Counted from the first letter of the stretch, positions 8,777 to 17,024 are shown. The stretch: 64,000 nt of DNA from Actinoallomurus liliacearum (GCF_039542035.1 NZ_BAABHJ010000040.1:851043-915042); one strand, 5' to 3'. Numbers and translations are program-made. Notes: generated by a model from the letters alone, not told the origin.

Positions 8777-9346
8777 ATGAACGGCATCGTTGTGGGCGTG
8801 GCCGTCGTTGTGGGTTACCTGTTGGGCCGGACACGGAAGCTGAAGCTGGTGATGACCCTGGCGGCTGCCAGAGCGTCCGGCCGGCTCGGCAAGAACTCCG
8901 CCGGGCTGGTGAAGCAGGGCACCGAACTGCTCGGTTCCTCGCCCGAAGTCAGAACGCTCACCGAGACCGTACGCGGCCGGCTCCTTCAGGCGGGCAAGGC
9001 GGCGGCGGTGGCGGCGGTCAACAGCCAGATCGATGCGTTGAGCGACCGGCTCCAGGAACGCACCCGATCGCTGGGCCGCCCCGCCGCGCCTACTCGAGGC
9101 ACGGGCCAGGGAGACGATGAGGCCGACGAGGGCCGCTCGGGTCGGGTCGCGGCCGACGAGAAGGAAGGCTATGAAGAGGATCCGGTGATGGGGGAGCGGG
9201 AGGAACGGCCGAGGCGGCGTCCGGCGGCCGCAGGCGATCGTCCGCGCCCGCAGCACCATGAGCCAGACACCGAACCCGAAGACGATGACGAAGCGGAACA
9301 GGCCGGGCAGGCGGGCCGGCCGCCCGTACGGCGGAGCCGGAGGTGA
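8777..9346 (+). CDS. GvpY-like small membrane-associated protein
   Basis: A 189-residue protein. The N-terminus (MNGIVVGVAVVVGYLLGRTRKLKLVMTLAAARASGRLG) is a short hydrophobic anchor followed by a basic segment and a region predicted helical; the last 80 residues are acidic, charged and disordered. This N-terminus resembles a small protein encoded in streptomycete gas-vesicle clusters beside an SRPBCC protein; from memory this is the gvpY position, and automatic annotation sometimes miscalls it DNA primase. No gvpA, gvpF or gvpL gene is in this window, so a gas vesicle role is not supported here. ATG 8777 follows GGGGGAG. The next gene starts 5 bases after the stop. Confidence 0.6.
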   Translation: MNGIVVGVAVVVGYLLGRTRKLKLVMTLAAARASGRLGKNSAGLVKQGTELLGSSPEVRTLTETVRGRLLQAGKAAAVAAVNSQIDALSDRLQERTRSLGRPAAPTRGTGQGDDEADEGRSGRVAADEKEGYEEDPVMGEREERPRRRPAAAGDRPRPQHHEPDTEPEDDDEAEQAGQAGRPPVRRSRR

Positions 9347-9351
9347 GAGCT

Positions 9352-10458
9352 GTGACCGACCGACTTCAAGAGACCGCGCAACGCGTCGCGGGAAAGGCGC
9401 CGGGTGGAAGTCTCATGCAGGACCTGCACACCGACCGCCTGACCGGCGAGGTGCAGAAACTACTGACGGCGGTGGCGAATCGGGGTGCGACCTCACTGCT
9501 CGGCAAGGTCGAGGGCGTCACCGGACGGCTCACCGACTACTCCGAAATGGGCGGCTCGGGGCTGTTGTCGGCGCTGACCGGAAAATCCGGGGGCGCAGGC
9601 GTGCTGTCGATGCTCACCGGCGGGGGAGGCGGCGACGGTTCGTCGCTGAGGGACCGGCTGGCTCCCGGCTTTAATGCGCTCAAGGCGTACACCAAGACGA
9701 AACTGCAGCAGAAGTTCGGCAAGAGCGGCGGTAAGGGAAAGAAGTTCAAGATCACCAACATCGTCGAAACCCTCGACGTCGGCGTACCGCTGCGTCTGGC
9801 CTATAACCAGTGGACCCAGTTCGAGGATTTCCCCAGCTTCATGAAGAAGGTGGAGAGCGTCGAACAGGCGGCTGATGAGAAGCTCAACTGGAAGGCGCAG
9901 GTCTTCTGGTCGCACCGGACCTGGGAGTCGACCATCCTCGAACAGATCCCTGACAAGCGCATCGTGTGGCGCTCCAAGGGACCCAAGGGCTGGGTGGACG
10001 GTGCCGTCACCTTCCACGAACTCGCGCCAGAACTCACCCGCATCGCGCTGGTCCTCGAGTACCACCCGCAGGGGTTCTTCGAGAAGACGGGCAACCTCTG
10101 GCGCGCCCAGGGCCGCCGGGCCCGGCTGGAGTTCAAGCACTTCCGCCGCCACGTCATGACACAGGCGATCCTGCGCCCGGACGAGATCGAGGGCTGGCGC
10201 GGTGAGATCCGCGACAGCCAGGTCGTCAAGGACCACCAGACCGCCCTGCGTGAGGAGAAGCAATCGCCCGAAGAACCCGAAGAACCCGAAGGGCGCGAAG
10301 AACTCGAAGAGTCCGGCGAGTACGAGGGTGAGGGCGAACAGGTCGAGGAACCGGAACACGCGGGCGAACAAGGCGAGAAGCACCAGGGCCAGGAGAAAGA
10401 AGATCGCGAACCCGAAGGCCGGAGGCGAGCCGAAGCGGCGCGAGCGCGGCGGGGATGA
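9352..10458 (+). CDS. SRPBCC (START-fold) family protein, GvpZ-like
   Basis: A 368-residue protein in three parts. Residues 1-125 are helical and glycine-rich; residues 130-280 form an SRPBCC/polyketide-cyclase-like ligand-binding domain (ITNIVETLDVGVPLRLAYNQW, FEDFPSFMKKVESV, IVWRSKGPKGWVDGAVTFHE); the last 80 are a low-complexity Glu-rich tail. The GTG at 9352 has a near-perfect ribosome site (GGAGGTGAG) that overlaps the end of the preceding gene, so the two are an operon. The same pair occurs in gas-vesicle clusters of streptomycetes, as far as I recall, but here it stands without gvp structural genes. Ligand and function are unknown. Confidence 0.75.
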   Translation: MTDRLQETAQRVAGKAPGGSLMQDLHTDRLTGEVQKLLTAVANRGATSLLGKVEGVTGRLTDYSEMGGSGLLSALTGKSGGAGVLSMLTGGGGGDGSSLRDRLAPGFNALKAYTKTKLQQKFGKSGGKGKKFKITNIVETLDVGVPLRLAYNQWTQFEDFPSFMKKVESVEQAADEKLNWKAQVFWSHRTWESTILEQIPDKRIVWRSKGPKGWVDGAVTFHELAPELTRIALVLEYHPQGFFEKTGNLWRAQGRRARLEFKHFRRHVMTQAILRPDEIEGWRGEIRDSQVVKDHQTALREEKQSPEEPEEPEGREELEESGEYEGEGEQVEEPEHAGEQGEKHQGQEKEDREPEGRRRAEAARARRG

Positions 10459-10535
10459 TGTACCGCACCGGTCGGTGAGGGAGTCCTCACACGCGACGGC
10501 CGGGCAACGGCGCATGCCCCTCGGTGAGCCCCGCC

Positions 10536-10645
10536 CGGCCAGGGAGCGCAGCACGCTCTCGGAGACCCCGCGCAGGTTGCCGCGTTCCATGATGTAGTAC
10601 GCCGTGCTGACTCCCGCGAGCTGGGCGACCTCCTCGCGGCGCACG
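10536..10645 (-). pseudogene. helix-turn-helix fragment of an MmyB-type regulator
   Basis: Read leftwards, this segment encodes RREEVAQLAGVSTAYYIMER followed by GNLRGVSESVLRSLAG, the typical XRE-family DNA-binding helix-turn-helix of actinomycete MmyB-type regulators. It has no start and no effector domain on its strand. The matching next portion of such a protein (NDAETQHLFDLARAA) begins five bases away on the opposite strand, so the gene appears broken by an inversion. Confidence 0.6.
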
Positions 10646-10655
10646 CACCCTGCGC

Positions 10656-11372
10656 ATGAACGACGCCGAGACCCAGCACCTATTCGACCTCGCCCGCGCG
10701 GCCTCCGAAGGCACCAGGACACGTCGCGCCAAGCCTCGGCCGGCCCGGCTGCCCCAGCGTGCGGCGCAGCTGATCGACACCATGTCCGACGTAGCCACGG
10801 TCGCCCTCGGGCCCCTCGGCGACGTGCTCGCGGCCAACACCCTGGGACGTGCACTGTTCCCGCACCTCTTCCCCGACAACGGCCGGCCCCTCAACCACAC
10901 GCGCTACCTCTTCCTCGACGACCGCGCCCGCGACTACTACGCCGACTGGGAACACGACGCCCGCCACGTCGTCTCGGCCCTGCGCCTGATCGCCGGCCAC
11001 GACCCGTCCAATCCCGCCCTCATGGCTCTCATCGGGGAGCTCGCCACCCACAGCCCCGAGTTCCGCACCTGGTGGGCAGGCCACACCGTGACCGTCCACG
11101 CGGCCGGAACAAAAGCGATCCGCCATCCTGTCGTCGGCGCACGGAGGTCTTGCGGTCGGCGCGCCGGACCGCCACCTCGTGCTCGGCCCACAGCCGCCGG
11201 AACTCGGCGCTCAAAACAGCCGGAAGCCACCTTCGCCCAGATCGACGCCCACCTGCGTCAGATCGGCTCCCCACGGGGAGGATCTGCCCGACGGCGTAGG
11301 CGGTCAGATCCTTGGAGAAGCCGTCGCGGGCCGACGGCAGGGACGCCGTGCGTGATCCGGCCGACAGCATGA
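10656..11372 (+). pseudogene. MmyB-type regulator, ligand-binding domain only
   Basis: The frame starts within the linker of an MmyB-family regulator (MNDAETQHLFDLARAASEG) and continues with the MmyB-like ligand-binding domain (RAAQLIDTMSDVATVALGPLGDVLAANTLGRALF, then YADWEHDARHVVSALRLIAGHDP, then FRTWWAGHTVTVHAAGTKAIRHPVVG). The helix-turn-helix is missing and lies inverted just upstream. After about 11137 the sequence leaves the family: the remaining 78 codons are the antisense of another regulator fragment. As it stands this would make a 238-residue protein with no DNA-binding part; I judge it non-functional, though translation is possible. Confidence 0.55.
11138..11214 (-). pseudogene. 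second MmyB-type regulator fragment, opposite orientation
   Basis: Read leftwards it encodes LSAEFRRLWAEHEVAVRRAD followed by RKTSVRR, the segment of an MmyB-type domain in which the charged motif RLWA.H.VA.R...K is conserved. It corresponds to the very segment (EFRTWWAGHTVTV) at which the forward fragment breaks off, so two family members meet here head to head. The open frame continues to 11460 without recognisable similarity. Confidence 0.5.
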
Positions 11373-11575
11373 TGCCGATCGCCGCGCTCGTGCCGGCTTC
11401 TCTGGAGTCACGTTCGTTCGAATGACGCGGTCGTGGGCCGCCCGCATTGACACGCGTCACCTGAACCTGCTGACCAATGCCGAATTCGACGGCGATCCAT
11501 TACCGGAGGACGTACGGCCGTACGTGCCGGTATGGCGGGTTCTCTCAGGCGTCGGCGAGACTCATCGCCGGGTCG

Positions 11576-12331
11576 CTACCGCCTCCTGGTGGCGAACGTG
11601 AGGATCTCCGCGGCTTGGTGTTCGTCGTTGATCACCGCGCGGGCGACCTCGCTGAGCAGCCGGTTGTGGGTCCGGGCATAGGCGCGCATGTGCCGGAAGG
11701 CCTCATCGACGTCGATCCGTCCGTAGCCGGAGAGAGTGCCCTTGGCCTGTTCGATGATGATGCGGCTGTTCAGGGCCCCCTGGAGTTGATCCACGATGGC
11801 CTCACTCCGGGTGAGGGCGCGTTGGTGGAGGATCGCGATCGTCGTGATGTCGGCCAGGGCTTGGCCGAGCGCGAGGTCTCCATTGGACAGAGGGCTGGTG
11901 ACGGTGCGGAACAGGTTGATGGTACCGATCGTCTGTTCTCGCAGCAGCATCGGCAGCGCGTGGACGGTGCGGAACCCCTGCCGCTGCGCTTCGGCCACGA
12001 AGCCGGGCCACCGCTCGCGCCAGCGCGTCAGATCGACTGCGGTGACAGGTCTTCCGGTGTGGAAGCATTGCAGGCAGGGACCATCGTGGTCGGCCTGCAA
12101 CTGGAACAGCTCCACCATTCTGGCCTGCTCGTTGGAGGAGGCCAGAAGACCGAGACGCCCGTGTCCGTCGGTGAGCAACAGGCCCACGGCCGTCACGTCG
12201 AGCAGGTCGGCGCAGTGGGTGGCCAGGCGATGCGCCAGATCGATGACGTCGTAGTCGCCGGTGATCGTATCGGCGATGTCGATGAAGGCCGACATCAGCG
12301 CCGGCTCCCTGGGGATGAGCGGCGAACTCAT
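11576..12331 (-). CDS. GAF and ANTAR domain regulator
   Basis: A 251-residue RNA-binding antitermination-type regulator. A GAF sensor domain spans about residues 10-170 (VIDLAHRLATHCADLLDVTAVGLLLTD, DGPCLQCFHTGRPVTAVDL, LPMLLREQTIGTINLF), and the ANTAR domain follows at about 180-240 (ALNSRIIIEQAKGTLSGYG, then IDVDEAFRHMRAYARTHNR). ANTAR proteins bind paired hairpins in nascent RNA to block termination. The ATG at 12331 lies two bases after the stop of the upstream ANTAR gene, so the two are translationally coupled and may act as a heterodimer. Signal and target RNAs are unknown. Confidence 0.9.
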   Translation of the reverse strand: MSSPLIPREPALMSAFIDIADTITGDYDVIDLAHRLATHCADLLDVTAVGLLLTDGHGRLGLLASSNEQARMVELFQLQADHDGPCLQCFHTGRPVTAVDLTRWRERWPGFVAEAQRQGFRTVHALPMLLREQTIGTINLFRTVTSPLSNGDLALGQALADITTIAILHQRALTRSEAIVDQLQGALNSRIIIEQAKGTLSGYGRIDVDEAFRHMRAYARTHNRLLSEVARAVINDEHQAAEILTFATRRR

Positions 12332-12333
12332 GA

Positions 12334-13074
12334 CTACTCCCCTTCGCTCTGTCCCTTCTCTGTGGGGATCTGCAGCCGACCGGTCAGCACGTCGTCGGCG
12401 ACCGCCTCCAGCGACCGTGAATGGCTGAACGCGTGCGCGCGCAGTCTGGCCAGTGCGTCCTCGGTGGAGATGCCGAGTCGCCCGGCCACCGACCCGACGG
12501 CCTGATAAACCAGGGCATGAGCGCGCGTGGACATGCTGAACAGGTCGATCTCACCGTCCGAGCCCTCTGCCGAGCGGATCTTGAAGTTCAGCAGTACGGT
12601 GGTCACCGCGTCGGCCACCACGAGCGCCTCGGCCGTCTCGGCCAGCGGGCCTGTCCGCGCGCGGTGACAGTCCAGGACACCGATCCCGATCACACCGACC
12701 AGCAGCGGAAAAGCGAACAGCGCGGCCGCTCCGGCGGTCTCGGCTTCGCGCGTGAACATGGGCCACCGGGCACGTGCTTCGTCCGCCTGCACGTCCGGCA
12801 CCAGCACCGGCCGAGCGGTACCGAACGCGGTCACACATGGTCCCTCGCCGAGACGGAACTGAAGTTCCTCGATCCGGGCGCCCACGTCGTCACTTGCTCC
12901 AAGTAGCATGCGTCCACCGGCCGGGTCCCGTGTCATCAGGGAGAGACCCACACCGTCGACGGGCAAAGCGCCGATACACGCATCACACAACTGTTCGGGT
13001 AGCTCCGCTGCCTCCGCAGGAGAGGCCACGATTCTCGCCAATGCTCCTGCCAGCCGAACACGATCAACAGCCAT
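12334..13074 (-). CDS. GAF and ANTAR domain regulator
   Basis: A 246-residue protein of the same type as its downstream neighbour but clearly diverged. The GAF domain covers about residues 5-165 (LCDACIGALPVDGVGLSLM, LGEGPCVTAFGTARPVLVPDV, FAFPLLVGVIGIGVLDCHRA) and the ANTAR domain about 180-235 (VYQAVGSVAGRLGISTEDAL, then RLRAHAFSHSRSLEAVA). The family start is MAVDRVRLAGALARIV at 13074; the open frame runs further upstream but that sequence is non-coding. A sigma-B-like promoter lies about 100 bases upstream. It is the first gene of a two-gene ANTAR operon. Confidence 0.9.
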   Translation of the reverse strand: MAVDRVRLAGALARIVASPAEAAELPEQLCDACIGALPVDGVGLSLMTRDPAGGRMLLGASDDVGARIEELQFRLGEGPCVTAFGTARPVLVPDVQADEARARWPMFTREAETAGAAALFAFPLLVGVIGIGVLDCHRARTGPLAETAEALVVADAVTTVLLNFKIRSAEGSDGEIDLFSMSTRAHALVYQAVGSVAGRLGISTEDALARLRAHAFSHSRSLEAVADDVLTGRLQIPTEKGQSEGE

Positions 13075-13168
13075 GGCGTCCCGCCAACCGGCTCGATAGT
13101 CCGGCCGGGTACGCCACGGGCGTCTGGATGAACGCATCCGACCCTTGTTCGTTCTCCAACTCAAGGCT

Positions 13169-13193
13169 ATACCCGCAACCAGGCGCGAAAACC
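13169..13193 (-). promoter_or_regulatory. sigma-B-like promoter for the ANTAR operon
   Basis: On the minus strand GGTTTTC (13193 to 13187) is followed, 14 bases after GTTT, by GGGTAT (13174 to 13169). This is the best sigma-B-type match in the window, about 95 bases upstream of the ANTAR start at 13074. Confidence 0.55.
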
Positions 13194-13374
13194 CTCTGAC
13201 CAGGGGCGACCAACGCGGGCGCTGCACGAGTGAATCGTTCCATCCTGGACAGTGCCGCCGACCGGCGAGCCTGGCCACCCCGAGGGGCTGAGCGGGAACG
13301 GCCGCCGCTTCACCGGCCGGCGAATACCGTCCACCCTGTCTGCGCGGCCCGCTCCCTGGACACGAGAGTAGAGT

Positions 13375-13821
13375 GTGAATAGCGGTGCCGCCCCAGACCC
13401 TGGCGACGTCCAGACCTTCATGGAGCCCCAGGAAGAGGCGGCAGATGACCTGGCAACGACCAACACACCCCGTATCCGGGCAGGCGGAAGCGCGGTGGCC
13501 GCGATGACCGAGATTCACGCGGTCGGGCCGCCCGCCGAAGGAAGCATCGCCGGCCGGATACCACCTGACGAACGATCCCGCGGCCACGGACCGGCTCTTG
13601 TGCCGGGCCTGCTGGCCGCTGCGGCCACCGCGGACACCTGCGCGGTCATCACCTCTCGGCTGTTCGCCGCCGGATTGGATCTCGACCTCCTGCTGAAATC
13701 GGCGGGGCGGGCTAATACCAGGCGAATCAGGCGGATCGTCGGTGAACTCAACGCCTCCATCGAGGACCTGCAGCGGATCATGTTCTCCGTAGCCAGTCTC
13801 AGCGATCGCGGAGGAGAATGA
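13375..13821 (+). CDS. small protein with histidine-kinase-dimerisation-like helix pair
   Basis: Up to 148 residues; the true start may be ATG 13504 (105 residues), since the first 40 residues are low in complexity and neither start has a strong ribosome site. The C-terminal part (SRLFAAGLDLDLLLKSAGRA, then RRIRRIVGELNASIEDLQRI) resembles the HisKA_3 dimerisation helices of DevS-type sensor kinases (VQRLFAAGL...RIEEAVDELD.TI.DIR..IF). The phospho-accepting His is absent and there is no ATPase domain. It could be a stand-alone dimerisation partner or a kinase remnant. Its neighbours are ANTAR regulators. Confidence 0.5.
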   Translation: MNSGAAPDPGDVQTFMEPQEEAADDLATTNTPRIRAGGSAVAAMTEIHAVGPPAEGSIAGRIPPDERSRGHGPALVPGLLAAAATADTCAVITSRLFAAGLDLDLLLKSAGRANTRRIRRIVGELNASIEDLQRIMFSVASLSDRGGE

Positions 13822-13907
13822 CGCGGATCCGCGGCCGTGCGGTAACGCGGCCTGCACGCGTTCGGTCGTCGTGCACGTACGGGTCCGCAGCGGAAGACCA
13901 CCTTTCT

Positions 13908-14140
13908 CCGTGCGGGGCGTGGGCGTCCCCGGCGGTGCGGACATCGCAGCGGGGCGTTGTTCCAGCAGACCTGGAAGCCGGTCTCGGACCAGTGCGATGC
14001 CCCCGACGCAGGGGGCCTGGACGCCTGGGCCGGGGCACTGCCGCAGCCGCCCTGCTGGGCACATCGCTGGTGGCGTCAAGGCCGCCCTCGACCATGGCTA
14101 CCTGATCCGCCGCCACGGCCGAACGCGAATCACCAGCGGG
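13908..14140 (+). pseudogene. frameshifted DUF4235 gene copy
   Basis: Three frames together spell the small membrane protein found intact at 44171-44431. GVPGGADIAAG is in one frame; ALFQQTWKPVSDQCDAPDAG is in a second frame (compare ALFKQTWKLVSGQDDAPDAG in the intact copy); GGVKAALDHGYLIRRHG is in a third (compare GGVKAALNHGYLVRRHG). At least two frameshifts separate the pieces, so it is a pseudogene. Confidence 0.65.
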
Positions 14141-14485
14141 GTAGGCGCGGGCCGGTGTCGCCGCGACCTCAACAGGACTCAGCTAAGCCGCTCAATTCCA
14201 CGATCCGGCGGACGGGCGACTGCATCACGCCAGGCAGCCTCGGACGGTCGACCTCACCGTCGGGGGTGAGGCAGGCCTGATCACCGGTGGTAGGGATGGT
14301 GATCGCGACGGTGGTGGGAATACAGGCCCCGATGAGCGGGGCGAGAGCCGGGACGATCCGCCACGCCCGAGCATGAACATACTTCGCCACACCTAAAAAT
14401 TTCATGAAACACTATTCTGCAATCGGGCATCAGATGGCGACGACCGGGGCACCGGGCGGCACCGCCGGCGGATGAGGAGCACAAC

Positions 14486-14887
14486 GTGACCCATGTCATC
14501 CGCGCATCCGGCGACAAGCCCTGGACGTTCTTGACCAACCACGCCCGGGCACTGATCAACATCGCCCATAACCCCAGCACGCGACTGCGTGACATCGCCG
14601 ATGCGATCGGCATCACCGCGCGCGCCGCCCAGACGATCGTCAACGACCTGGAAGAGAGCGGCTACATCACCCGCACCCGGGTCGGGCGCCGCAACCACTA
14701 CAGCGTAGATCCCACCCGCCCGTTCCGGCACCCTGCCGACGCCGGCCACCGCATCGAGGGGCTCCTGGCCCTGTTCGCCGATCACGACCACGACCGCGCA
14801 GCGACGGGTCCCGCGCCCAGGAACCGGAGAGGACGCGGCGATGAGCACCCCACCATCGCCGATGACCACCCTTCAACGCGCAGGTGA
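14486..14887 (+). CDS. winged helix-turn-helix transcriptional regulator
   Basis: A 133-residue protein. Residues 10-80 form a MarR/ArsR-like winged helix (FLTNHARALINIAHNPSTRL, then RDIADAIGITARAAQTIVNDL, then GYITRTRVGRRNHYSVDPTR). The C-terminal 50 residues are charged and probably flexible. GTG 14486 is preceded by GAGGAG. No metal-binding cysteines are visible. It is a single gene upstream of the SpoIIE-type phosphatase and between two stretches of decayed DNA, so its target cannot be inferred. Confidence 0.8.
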   Translation: MTHVIRASGDKPWTFLTNHARALINIAHNPSTRLRDIADAIGITARAAQTIVNDLEESGYITRTRVGRRNHYSVDPTRPFRHPADAGHRIEGLLALFADHDHDRAATGPAPRNRRGRGDEHPTIADDHPSTRR

Positions 14888-15014
14888 AACTGTCCAGGAG
14901 CAGAGCGAGATCAGCTGATGAGCATAGGTTAGAAGTACTGGGAAGCGGCGATTTCCGCCTTTTGCGGCGTTCGCTAACCCGGGACGCCGTCAAGGACGAG
15001 GCTGCGGTGGGCAA

Positions 15015-16271
15015 ATGAAAAATGAGCCAAAATGTCGCAAGATCGCGGCGGACCGCTCGGAAGGGTTCGGCGAGCGCTTGCTGGGTGTGCTGCTGGACCG
15101 GGCTCACGAGATGACGCCCCAATTGATCGCTCCGCTGGTCGCGGAAGAGGTCGCCAGAATCGGTGGTCGGGACATCTCGATCCTCTTGCAGGACTATGAC
15201 CAGCTGATGCTCGTCCCGCTAGCGGGCAGAGGGCTCAGGGTGGGTGCCGATGAGAGGATCGATGACTCACCGGCCGGCTGGGCTTTCCTTCACGCGATCC
15301 CCGTCGAACAGCCGCTGTCCAATGGCGTACGGATGTTCCTGCCGCTCCTGGACGGCAGCGACGACGTGGGGGTCATGGCGGTCACCCTCGACACCGTCGA
15401 TGACGACGACCGGCGGTTGCTGCGGCGACTGGCCGGTCTGGTCGCCGACATGTTGGTCACCAAGAACAGCTACACCGATCAGTTCTTCCGAGCCCGGCGC
15501 CGCGAGCCGATGAGCGTGGCCGCGGAGATCCAGTGGTCACTGTTGCCCCCGCTGACCATGGTCACTCCGCAGGTCGCGGTGGCCGGAATCCTCGAGCCGG
15601 CCTACGACGTCGCAGGCGACAGTTTCGACTACGCGCTCAACGACGACACCCTCCACATGGCCGTCATCGACGCGATGGGCCACGGCCTGAACGCCGCCGT
15701 ACTGGCCACCGTCGCCATCGGCGCGTATCGACACGCCAGACGCGCTGACGTCGGGCTCGCGGAACTGTACGCCTTCATGGACACGTCCATCGACGAGCAG
15801 TTCGGGCCCGACCAATTCGTCACGGCACAAATGATGCGCCTGAATATCGCAACAGGTCACCTGCAATGGGTCAACGCCGGGCATCCCGCACCACTGCTGA
15901 TCCGCGATCATCAGGTGATCCAGAGGCTGGAGAGCCCCGGAACCCTGCCGGTCGGATTCGGAGGCGACCAGCCGCGGATCAGCGAACGAATGCTCCACCG
16001 CGGCGACCGTGTCCTGTTCTTCACCGACGGTCTCATCGAGGAGCACAAGGCCGGTGGGGAGCAGTTCGGCGAGGAACGCCTGATCGACTTCGTCGAGAGT
16101 GCTGGGCGCGTCAGTCAAGGCGTGCGGGAGATGGGCGTGCGGGAGATGGTGCGGACTCTGTCCCACGCGCTGATGAGAGAACGGGGTGGGATCACCACCG
16201 ACGATGCAACCCTTTTCCTGGTCGAATGGCGCGGGGGCACCGTCGACCACCTCGCCAACGTGGAGACATAG
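15015..16271 (+). CDS. SpoIIE-type PP2C Ser/Thr phosphatase
   Basis: A 418-residue phosphatase of the PPM/RsbU type. The N-terminal 170 residues look like a degenerate GAF sensor (PAGWAFLHAIPVEQPLSNGV, then MFLPLLDGSDDVGVMAVTLD). The SpoIIE catalytic domain follows (EIQWSLLPP, AYDVAGDSFDYALNDDTLHM, VIDAMGHGLNAAVLATVA, NAGHPAPLLI, VLFFTDGLIEE, DDATLFLVEW) with the metal-binding aspartates present. Such enzymes dephosphorylate anti-sigma-factor antagonists and so activate stress sigma factors, which fits the sigma-B-like promoters nearby; no antagonist or anti-sigma gene is in the window. A short in-frame duplication (GVREMGVREM) is visible near residue 375. ATG 15015 has no strong ribosome site; GGTGGGC is closest. 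Confidence 0.9.
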   Translation: MKNEPKCRKIAADRSEGFGERLLGVLLDRAHEMTPQLIAPLVAEEVARIGGRDISILLQDYDQLMLVPLAGRGLRVGADERIDDSPAGWAFLHAIPVEQPLSNGVRMFLPLLDGSDDVGVMAVTLDTVDDDDRRLLRRLAGLVADMLVTKNSYTDQFFRARRREPMSVAAEIQWSLLPPLTMVTPQVAVAGILEPAYDVAGDSFDYALNDDTLHMAVIDAMGHGLNAAVLATVAIGAYRHARRADVGLAELYAFMDTSIDEQFGPDQFVTAQMMRLNIATGHLQWVNAGHPAPLLIRDHQVIQRLESPGTLPVGFGGDQPRISERMLHRGDRVLFFTDGLIEEHKAGGEQFGEERLIDFVESAGRVSQGVREMGVREMVRTLSHALMRERGGITTDDATLFLVEWRGGTVDHLANVET

Positions 16272-16490
16272 CCGGCCCGTCACCTCTTTCGCGCCACGGC
16301 ACACTCGGCGACCACGCCAGAGGCCGCCGACTCAGCATGGTCTTTACCTTCCGAGCCGAGTGATCTTGGGGACTGCGAGGGTATTCTTTGATTACCGAGG
16401 ATTTTCCCGTGCGTTGGCACTCAGGTCGGCGTCGCCCCGGCTATACACCGTGATCGGACCTCACACGGGTCCTGAACAGGTCAGGCGATC

Positions 16491-17024
16491 ATGACGCCGA
16501 CACTGCTTTCCCACCGCACACCGCTCAGCGCCGTCGCCAGTGTGCTGCCGAGGGTCGACTCCTCGGTGAGACTCAGGTTGGATGCCGTCCTTGCCGGGCG
16601 GAGCCCGCTGGATGGGGCATGGTGGCCCTATTCCCATGACGCCGCGGCAGAACTACCCGGCCTCATCGCAGCTGTCGATCAACAGTTGGGCCGGACCACG
16701 CTGCGTGTCTGCTTGCACGCCGATGCCTGGGACCACATCCCTCGCCGCATCGCGGCCCGGGGACGCCGGATCGAAGTAGGCCGGCTCCACGGCACCGACC
16801 CGCGCCTGATCACGCTGATGTTCGCGGGGGCCGACGCCATCAACCTGGTGACCATGCCGTCGGACAGCACAGGCGGCCCGGTGACGGCCAGGTTCACGCC
16901 CGGCTTCGCGGGCACCGTTGACCTGCGTCCGGCCGATTCCCTCACCATCATCCGCCATCCGCTCAGTCCGGCTCCGGTGCACAGGATCCTGGTGGGTCGG
17001 CCGGTGATGATAACGACACAGTGA
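16491..17024 (+). CDS. DUF5994 family protein
   Basis: A 177-residue member of the same family as the gene at 7066. The shared core is clear: SVRLRLDAVLAGRSPLDGAW, then PYSHDAAAELPGLI, then HADAWDHIPRRIAARGRRIE, then LINLV-type strands (ADAINLVTMPSDST). Function is unknown. ATG 16491 lies right after CAGGTCAGGCG. A GGGTAT at 16379-16384 could be part of a sigma-B-like promoter, but the -35 (GTGA) is weak. It follows the phosphatase gene by 220 bases, strengthening the link between DUF5994 genes and stress regulators here. Confidence 0.75.
   Translation: MTPTLLSHRTPLSAVASVLPRVDSSVRLRLDAVLAGRSPLDGAWWPYSHDAAAELPGLIAAVDQQLGRTTLRVCLHADAWDHIPRRIAARGRRIEVGRLHGTDPRLITLMFAGADAINLVTMPSDSTGGPVTARFTPGFAGTVDLRPADSLTIIRHPLSPAPVHRILVGRPVMITTQ

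Noticed and set aside
14169..14405. 78-codon frame (MKFLGVAKYVHARAWRIVP...)
   Set aside because: It has a hydrophobic N-terminus, but no ribosome site, odd codons at the start (TTT TTA) and no family; it overlaps the end of the DUF4235 remnant region.
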